This document shows, one piece after another, positions 58,781-64,000 of a stretch of DNA of 64,000 nt (position 1 is its first letter; every line of letters starts with the position of its first letter). Below the pieces are notes generated by a model. That model was not told where the DNA came from, did no database searches, and saw only the letters and a program-made list of their open reading frames with translations. The position numbers and the translations under genes were made by a program. Origin of the DNA: Pseudomonas versuta (GTDB taxonomy: Bacteria; Pseudomonadota; Gammaproteobacteria; Pseudomonadales; Pseudomonadaceae); assembly GCF_001294575.1 (NCBI RefSeq), contig NZ_CP012676.1, positions 4,961,001 to 5,025,000 of the forward strand, given 5' to 3'.

Positions 58781-59740
58781 TCAGTGGTGTGGCCAGTGCC
58801 GGGCCAGCTCTCGTGTCTGGCTGTGCGCCTTGCGATATTCCTCTTCCATGCGTGCGATCAGCTGGTCGGTTGCAGGCAGATCGTTAACGCCTCCTGCGCC
58901 CTGGCCGGCAGACCATACGGTTTTCCAGGCCTTGGCTTCTTCATTGAGGGGCTTGAGTTTGGACTCGCCTTTACCTTGAAGTGCGTCGAGGTCGAAACCT
59001 GCACTCTCGAGACTTTTGCGCATAAAGTTTGCGGGTACACCCGAGACGGCAGGGGTATGGATGATATCGGCTGCACGGGATGCCAGAAGCATGTCTTTGT
59101 ATGCGTCAGGCGCGTGGCTTTCCTGGGTGCCGATGAATCGAGTCCCGATGTAGGCAAGGTCTGCGCCCAGGATTTGCGCTGCCAGAATTTCGTGGCCGTG
59201 GTTCATGCACCCGGCCAACAGCACGGTCTTGTCGAAAAACTGGCGAATTTCAGCCAGCAGTGCAAAAGGACTCCAGGTTCCTGCATGGCCACCGGCGCCC
59301 GCTGCGACTGCAATTAGGCCATCGACCCCGGCCTCTGCTGCTTTTTCGGCGTGACGCCGGGTCGTAACATCGTGGAACACCAGCCCGCCATAGCTATGGA
59401 CCGCATCTACTACTTCCTTGGCCGCGCCCAGGCTGGTGATGATGATCGGTACTTTGTGCTCGATACAGATCGCCAAGTCAGCCTGTAGCCGTGGGTTGCT
59501 GTTATGCACTATCAGGTTAACGGCGTAAGGCGCGGGGTTATCCAATAAGGCCAGGCCCGTTTCTATTTCCTCAAGCCATGCCTTGAAGCCACTACTGTCG
59601 CGTTGGTTGAGTGCAGGGAAACTGCCCACCACTCCATTACGGCAGCAGGCCAGCACAAGTTGCGGGTTGGAAATCAGAAACATGGGAGCCGCCACCACCG
59701 GCAGGCGCAAGCGTTTTTCGAGCAAAGCGGGCAGTGACAT
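58781..59740 (-). CDS. Nitronate monooxygenase (2-nitropropane dioxygenase family)
   Basis: A 319-residue FMN-dependent TIM barrel: PVVAAPMFLISN, the glycine- and His-rich GAGGHAGTWSPF, and the FMN phosphate motif LGADLAYIGTRFIGTQES. The family oxidises alkyl nitronates such as propionate 3-nitronate. Many members are uncharacterised, so the substrate is not sure. It is 30 bases past hemJ and is probably cotranscribed with it. Confidence 0.9.
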   Translation of the reverse strand: MSLPALLEKRLRLPVVAAPMFLISNPQLVLACCRNGVVGSFPALNQRDSSGFKAWLEEIETGLALLDNPAPYAVNLIVHNSNPRLQADLAICIEHKVPIIITSLGAAKEVVDAVHSYGGLVFHDVTTRRHAEKAAEAGVDGLIAVAAGAGGHAGTWSPFALLAEIRQFFDKTVLLAGCMNHGHEILAAQILGADLAYIGTRFIGTQESHAPDAYKDMLLASRAADIIHTPAVSGVPANFMRKSLESAGFDLDALQGKGESKLKPLNEEAKAWKTVWSAGQGAGGVNDLPATDQLIARMEEEYRKAHSQTRELARHWPHH

Positions 59741-59770
59741 TGGATAACCTCGGCAAGTGACGGGATGTGT

Positions 59771-60199
59771 TTAGAACGGTTTGACCACTGCCAGAATTAC
59801 AATCGCCAGCAAGAACACAACGGGCACTTCGTTGAACCAGCGGTAGAACACGTGAGAGCGCTTGTTTTCGCCGCGGGCAAAGCGCTTTACCTGTGCGCCA
59901 CACATGTGGTGATAGCCGATCAGCAGAATGACCAGTGTCAGCTTGACGTGCATCCAGCCCTGGCTGAAGTAACCGCTCGGATTCAGGCTGATTAACCACC
60001 CGCCGAAAATCAGGGTCGCGATCATTGCCGGCCCCATGATGCCGCGATACAGCTTGCGTTCCATGAGGCTGAATCGCTCTTTACTCACGGTGTCTTCGCT
60101 TTGTGCGTGGTAAACAAAGAGGCGGGGTAAGTAAAAGAGACCTGCAAACCAGCAGACGATGCTGATGATGTGGAAGGCTTTTAGCCATAGATAAAGCAT
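59771..60199 (-). CDS. hemJ: Protoporphyrinogen oxidase HemJ
   Basis: A 142-residue inner-membrane protein with four helices. N-terminal [26 protein letters not shown] carries the conserved His, and the third region [17 protein letters not shown] has more. HemJ is one of three unrelated enzymes that oxidise protoporphyrinogen IX to protoporphyrin IX in heme synthesis. Older annotations call it a CopD-like or hypothetical protein. Divergent from argC. Confidence 0.9.
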   Translation of the reverse strand: MLYLWLKAFHIISIVCWFAGLFYLPRLFVYHAQSEDTVSKERFSLMERKLYRGIMGPAMIATLIFGGWLISLNPSGYFSQGWMHVKLTLVILLIGYHHMCGAQVKRFARGENKRSHVFYRWFNEVPVVFLLAIVILAVVKPF

Positions 60200-60268
60200 T
60201 TTTAGTTATTCCCAGGTTCACGGTAGATCAAATAGTAGTAGTAGAGCGTCCGGGAGTCACCTTGACGG

Positions 60269-60297
60269 TTGTCGCAGGGGCGCGCTGTGCCTATTAT
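60269..60297 (+). promoter_or_regulatory. Promoter of argC
   Basis: TTGTCG (60269-60274), 17-base spacer, TATTAT (60292-60297); start expected near 60304, 30 bases before the ATG. Confidence 0.55.
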
Positions 60298-60333
60298 CGT
60301 GGGCTTTCCAGTGGGTTCGTTGAGGGGCAGGTT

Positions 60334-61368
60334 ATGGTCAAGGTCGGTATTGTCGGCGGCACGGGTTACACCGGGGTCGAATTGCTGCGTTTGCTGGCAC
60401 AGCATCCGCAGGCTGAGGTGGTTGTTATCACCTCTCGATCCGAGGCGGGCCTGCCGGTTGCCGATATGTATCCCAACCTGCGTGGGCATTACGACGGCCT
60501 GGCCTTCAGCGTGCCAGACACGCAAGCCCTGGCGGCATGCGATGTGGTGTTTTTTGCCACGCCTCATGGGGTCGCTCACGCGCTGGCCGGCGAACTGCTG
60601 GATGCGGGCACCAAGGTGATCGACCTGTCCGCAGACTTCCGCTTGCAGGACGCGGATGAGTGGGCCAAATGGTACGGTCAGCCCCATGGTGCGCCCGGAC
60701 TCCTCAACGAGGCGGTATATGGCCTCCCGGAAGTGAATCGTGAGCAAATCAAACAGGCGCGCCTGATCGCGGTACCGGGGTGCTATCCCACTGCAACCCA
60801 ATTGGGTTTCCTTCCATTGCTGGAAGCGGGGCTGGCGGATACTTCGCGGTTGATCGCTGATTGCAAGTCAGGCGTAAGCGGCGCAGGTCGCGGTGCGAGC
60901 GTAGGTTCTCTGTACGCCGAAACATCCGAAAGCATGAAGGCGTATGCCGTCAAAGGTCATCGTCATTTGCCTGAAATTCGCCAGGGGTTGCGTCGTGCAG
61001 CGGGTAAGGATGTCGGTCTGACATTCGTGCCGCATTTGACGCCGATGATTCGCGGCATTCACTCGACGCTGTATGCCACCGTGGTTGATCGGTCTGTTGA
61101 CTTGCAGGCACTGTTTGAAAAGCGTTACGCCAATGAGCCTTTTGTCGATGTGATGCCAGCAGGGAGCCATCCGGAAACCCGCAGTGTGCGTGGCGCAAAC
61201 GTGTGCCGTATTGCGGTGCATCGTCCACAGGATGGCGATCTGGTTGTGGTGCTCTCCGTCATCGACAACCTGGTCAAGGGCGCTTCTGGCCAGGCAGTTC
61301 AGAACATGAACATTCTGTTCGGGCTGGATGAGCGTTTGGGCTTGTCTCACGCGGGAATGTTGCCTTAA
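60334..61368 (+). CDS. argC: N-acetyl-gamma-glutamyl-phosphate reductase ArgC
   Basis: A 344-residue enzyme of arginine synthesis that reduces N-acetylglutamyl-phosphate to the semialdehyde. NADP motif [10 protein letters not shown] at the start; active-site Cys150 in [11 protein letters not shown]; the second conserved segment HRHLPEI. ATG 60334 with GAGG upstream fits the family and lies just after a good promoter; an in-frame start 24 codons earlier would overlap the promoter. Full length; followed by a hairpin. Confidence 0.96.
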   Translation: MVKVGIVGGTGYTGVELLRLLAQHPQAEVVVITSRSEAGLPVADMYPNLRGHYDGLAFSVPDTQALAACDVVFFATPHGVAHALAGELLDAGTKVIDLSADFRLQDADEWAKWYGQPHGAPGLLNEAVYGLPEVNREQIKQARLIAVPGCYPTATQLGFLPLLEAGLADTSRLIADCKSGVSGAGRGASVGSLYAETSESMKAYAVKGHRHLPEIRQGLRRAAGKDVGLTFVPHLTPMIRGIHSTLYATVVDRSVDLQALFEKRYANEPFVDVMPAGSHPETRSVRGANVCRIAVHRPQDGDLVVVLSVIDNLVKGASGQAVQNMNILFGLDERLGLSHAGMLP

Positions 61369-61387
61369 AGCAGCGTCGGGCTTGATG

Positions 61388-61412
61388 CGGCAAGCTGTGG
61401 CTTGCCGTTGCT
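61388..61412 (+). terminator. Hairpin after argC, likely terminator
   Basis: CGGCAAGC and GCTTGCCG pair perfectly around TGTG, 19 bases after the stop; only a weak T-rich sequence follows. Confidence 0.5.
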
Positions 61413-61424
61413 ACTTATGAATAG

Positions 61425-61454
61425 TTGACCGCTTTTCTAGGAGAAGCGGATAAT
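61425..61454 (+). promoter_or_regulatory. Promoter of erpA with an embedded dyad
   Basis: TTGACC (61425-61430), 18-base spacer and GATAAT (61449-61454), each 5 of 6 to consensus. The spacer is almost filled by an inverted repeat CCGCTTTTC-TAG-GAGAAGCGG (61429-61449), and a second perfect repeat ATAATGCG-N8-CGCATTAT (61450-61473) overlaps the -10 and the start. ATAGTTGAC at 61421-61429 resembles half of an IscR type 1 site. Confidence 0.6.
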
Positions 61455-61501
61455 GCGCGTCATCACGCATTATGGCGGCACATCGCCGGGAGATAATCAG
61501 C

Positions 61502-61852
61502 ATGAGCGTCGAATCCTTCACCCCCATGGCTTTGCAATTCACCGAAGGTGCTGCGCACAAGGTGAAGAGCCTGGTCGATGAAGAGGGTAATGATCGTTTG
61601 AAGTTGCGCGTTTTTGTTACGGGCGGCGGTTGTTCCGGTTTTCAGTATGGCTTTACCTTCGATGAAGAAGTGGCCGATGACGACACCATTGTTGAGCGCG
61701 AAGGCGTTAGCCTGGTGGTCGATCCGATGAGCTTCCAGTACCTGGCGGGTGCCGAGGTGGATTATCAGGAAGGTCTGGAAGGCTCGCGTTTTGTGATCAA
61801 GAACCCGAACGCCACCACGACATGTGGTTGCGGATCATCGTTCTCGATCTGA
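61502..61852 (+). CDS. erpA: Iron-sulfur cluster insertion protein ErpA
   Basis: A 116-residue A-type carrier. The three cluster-binding cysteines are Cys44 ([11 protein letters not shown]) and Cys108/Cys110 (CGCGSSFSI). ErpA hands [4Fe-4S] clusters to target enzymes. GGGAG stands before ATG 61502. The promoter carries two inverted repeats, suggesting regulation, perhaps by iron-sulfur status. A bidirectional hairpin separates it from anmK. Confidence 0.95.
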   Translation: MSVESFTPMALQFTEGAAHKVKSLVDEEGNDRLKLRVFVTGGGCSGFQYGFTFDEEVADDDTIVEREGVSLVVDPMSFQYLAGAEVDYQEGLEGSRFVIKNPNATTTCGCGSSFSI

Positions 61853-61876
61853 TTACGCAGTACAGGTTTCACACTC

Positions 61877-61903
61877 AACGCCGCGTAGATTCGCGGCGTT
61901 TTG
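61877..61903. terminator. Terminator between erpA and anmK
   Basis: AACGCCGCG and CGCGGCGTT pair perfectly (9 bp, 6-base loop), followed by TTTG on the plus strand. It lies between convergent genes. Confidence 0.75.
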
Positions 61904-61927
61904 CTGTCTGGGGTTTGTGTGAGCAGG

Positions 61928-63022
<1,095 letters not shown>

Positions 63023-64000
63023 TTAACGCTTGCTCGAGGCTAGCAGGGTGGCTTTTTCCTGGTTCATGCGAGCCATTAATGGCTGGCTTTGTTGCAGGAA
63101 GCGCGTGCGTTCGGCTTTTGCAATCGGGTCGGCCATTGGCAGCTTCTGGCCTAGCGGATCTACGTGTACACCATTGACCTGGAACTCATAGTGCAAGTGA
63201 GGACCAGTGGAGAGCCCCGTTGTACCGATATAGCCAATGACTTGCCCCTGCTTCACCGAGCCCCCGGTTTTAACGCCTTTGGCGAAGCCCTGCATGTGCC
63301 CGTAAAGGGTGCGGTAGGTATTGCCGTGTTGAATGATAACGGTATTGCCATAGCCGCCACGGCGGCCCGCGAGTAGTACTTTGCCATCGCCGGCTGCTTT
63401 GATCGGTGTGCCGCGCGGAGCTGCGTAATCCACGCCTTTGTGGGCGCGGATCTTGTTGAGGATCGGGTGCTTGCGGCCTGAGGAGAATCGCGAGCTGATA
63501 CGGGCGAAGTCCACGGGAGTGCGGATGAAAGCCTTGCGCATGCTGCTGCCGTCAGCAGTGTAGTAATTGCTCACGCCTTGCTTGTTTGTATAGCGTACGG
63601 CGGTGTACGTCTTGCCGCGGTTAGTAAAGCGCGCCGAGAGGATGTTGCCCGTACCGACCGTTTTACCGTTGGCTACTTTTTGCTCATAGATCACTTCGAA
63701 CTGGTCGCCAGGGCGAATGTCCTGTGCGAAGTCGATGTCGTAACCAAATACTTTAGCCATATCCATCGTCATGCTGTGCGGCAGGCCGGCGCGTTGGCCT
63801 GATGCTGATAACGAGCTAGTGATTACGCCGTGCACATAGGCTGAGCGCACGACTGGCAGGGTGGTAACGCGACGAAATGTATAGCCCTTGGAAGATTTGC
63901 TGAGAGTGATGGTTTCGAGGTCGCTAACCTGGCTATGCAGATTATTCAGTTGGCCATCAGGGCCCATTTCAAATTCGAGCTTCTGGCCGTGTTTCAGCTG
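63023..64000 (-). CDS. M23 peptidoglycan endopeptidase, incomplete at the window edge
   Basis: The last 325 residues of an M23 (LytM) metallopeptidase; the frame is open past 64000, so the N-terminus and any membrane helix or LysM domain lie outside. The C-terminal domain has the zinc ligands in HKGVDYAAPRGTP and HLHYEFQVNG, with GNTVIIQHGNTYRTLYGHM between. The upstream part (about residues 30-190) matches the OapA/MepM-type periplasmic domain. It should cleave peptidoglycan cross-links for cell-wall growth. Its product could feed the recycling enzyme AnmK, encoded just downstream. Confidence 0.9.
   Translation of the reverse strand, partial: QLKHGQKLEFEMGPDGQLNNLHSQVSDLETITLSKSSKGYTFRRVTTLPVVRSAYVHGVITSSLSASGQRAGLPHSMTMDMAKVFGYDIDFAQDIRPGDQFEVIYEQKVANGKTVGTGNILSARFTNRGKTYTAVRYTNKQGVSNYYTADGSSMRKAFIRTPVDFARISSRFSSGRKHPILNKIRAHKGVDYAAPRGTPIKAAGDGKVLLAGRRGGYGNTVIIQHGNTYRTLYGHMQGFAKGVKTGGSVKQGQVIGYIGTTGLSTGPHLHYEFQVNGVHVDPLGQKLPMADPIAKAERTRFLQQSQPLMARMNQEKATLLASSKR

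Overview
The window is a chromosomal segment of a fluorescent-type Pseudomonas (P. fluorescens / P. putida lineage rather than P. aeruginosa). The evidence is the gene order: davB-davA next to pqqF-A-B-C-D-E, rpoD-dnaG-rpsU divergent from tsaD, lptD-surA-pdxA-rsmA-apaG-apaH divergent from amgK-murU, trpE-trpG-trpD-trpC followed by a Vfr/Crp gene, and argC-erpA-anmK. The coding is dense and almost all core genome. I see no prophage, integrative element, CRISPR array, toxin-antitoxin pair or recognisable defence island. Species cannot be fixed from the sequence alone.

Layout. 1-9.4 kb: end of a class III aminotransferase, a small Pmp3-type membrane protein, then the complete PQQ cofactor pathway on the minus strand (pqqF, 24-residue pqqA, pqqB, pqqC, pqqD, pqqE and an S9 peptidase). 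8.6-11.9 kb: davA, davB and an Lrp/AsnC regulator for lysine breakdown through 5-aminovaleramide, with a candidate operator and promoter. 11.9-14.1 kb: an AT-richer patch with a frameshifted delta-60 repeat gene. 14.1-21 kb: tRNA-Ile2(CAU), the macromolecular synthesis operon rpsU-dnaG-rpoD, divergent tsaD, then plsY and folB-folK. 22-28.5 kb: cca and the yeaG-yeaH-spoVR stress operon. 28.5-36.2 kb: glpE, apaH, apaG, rsmA, pdxA, surA, lptD. 36.3-39.8 kb: amgK-murU, a DjlA-like co-chaperone and a DUF3530 protein. 39.8-47.5 kb: a hybrid sensor kinase with its LuxR-type regulator, then a four-gene polyamine-type ABC transporter. 47.5-48.2 kb: a RAYT (REP-associated tyrosine transposase) with its REP pair. 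48.3-55.3 kb: rpe-gph-trpE-trpG-trpD-trpC, a lipoate-ligase-like protein and vfr. 55.5-64 kb: osmC, coq7, hinT, an SDR, DUF805, nitronate monooxygenase, hemJ, argC, erpA, anmK and a truncated M23 endopeptidase.

How the genes work together. PqqA is the peptide precursor; PqqF (protease), PqqD/PqqE (peptide carrier and radical SAM enzyme), PqqB and PqqC convert it to PQQ for periplasmic dehydrogenases. DavB and DavA convert lysine to 5-aminovalerate. AmgK-MurU and the distant AnmK belong to the same peptidoglycan-sugar recycling route. SurA and LptD both serve outer-membrane assembly. The sensor kinase/regulator pair sits directly upstream of the polyamine-type transporter, and a perfect 7+7 bp dyad lies between them.

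The less ordinary observations are regulatory: a tryptophan-rich leader peptide that is the in-frame 3' end of gph, upstream of an uninterrupted trpEGDC operon; a hairpin that could both terminate the spoVR operon and hide the cca ribosome binding site; a dyad inside the erpA promoter spacer; the operator-like repeat between the Lrp gene and davB; and REP elements scattered around a resident RAYT. I did not find a convincing new multi-gene system. The nearest thing to an unexplained one is the conserved but mechanistically obscure yeaG-yeaH-spoVR operon.
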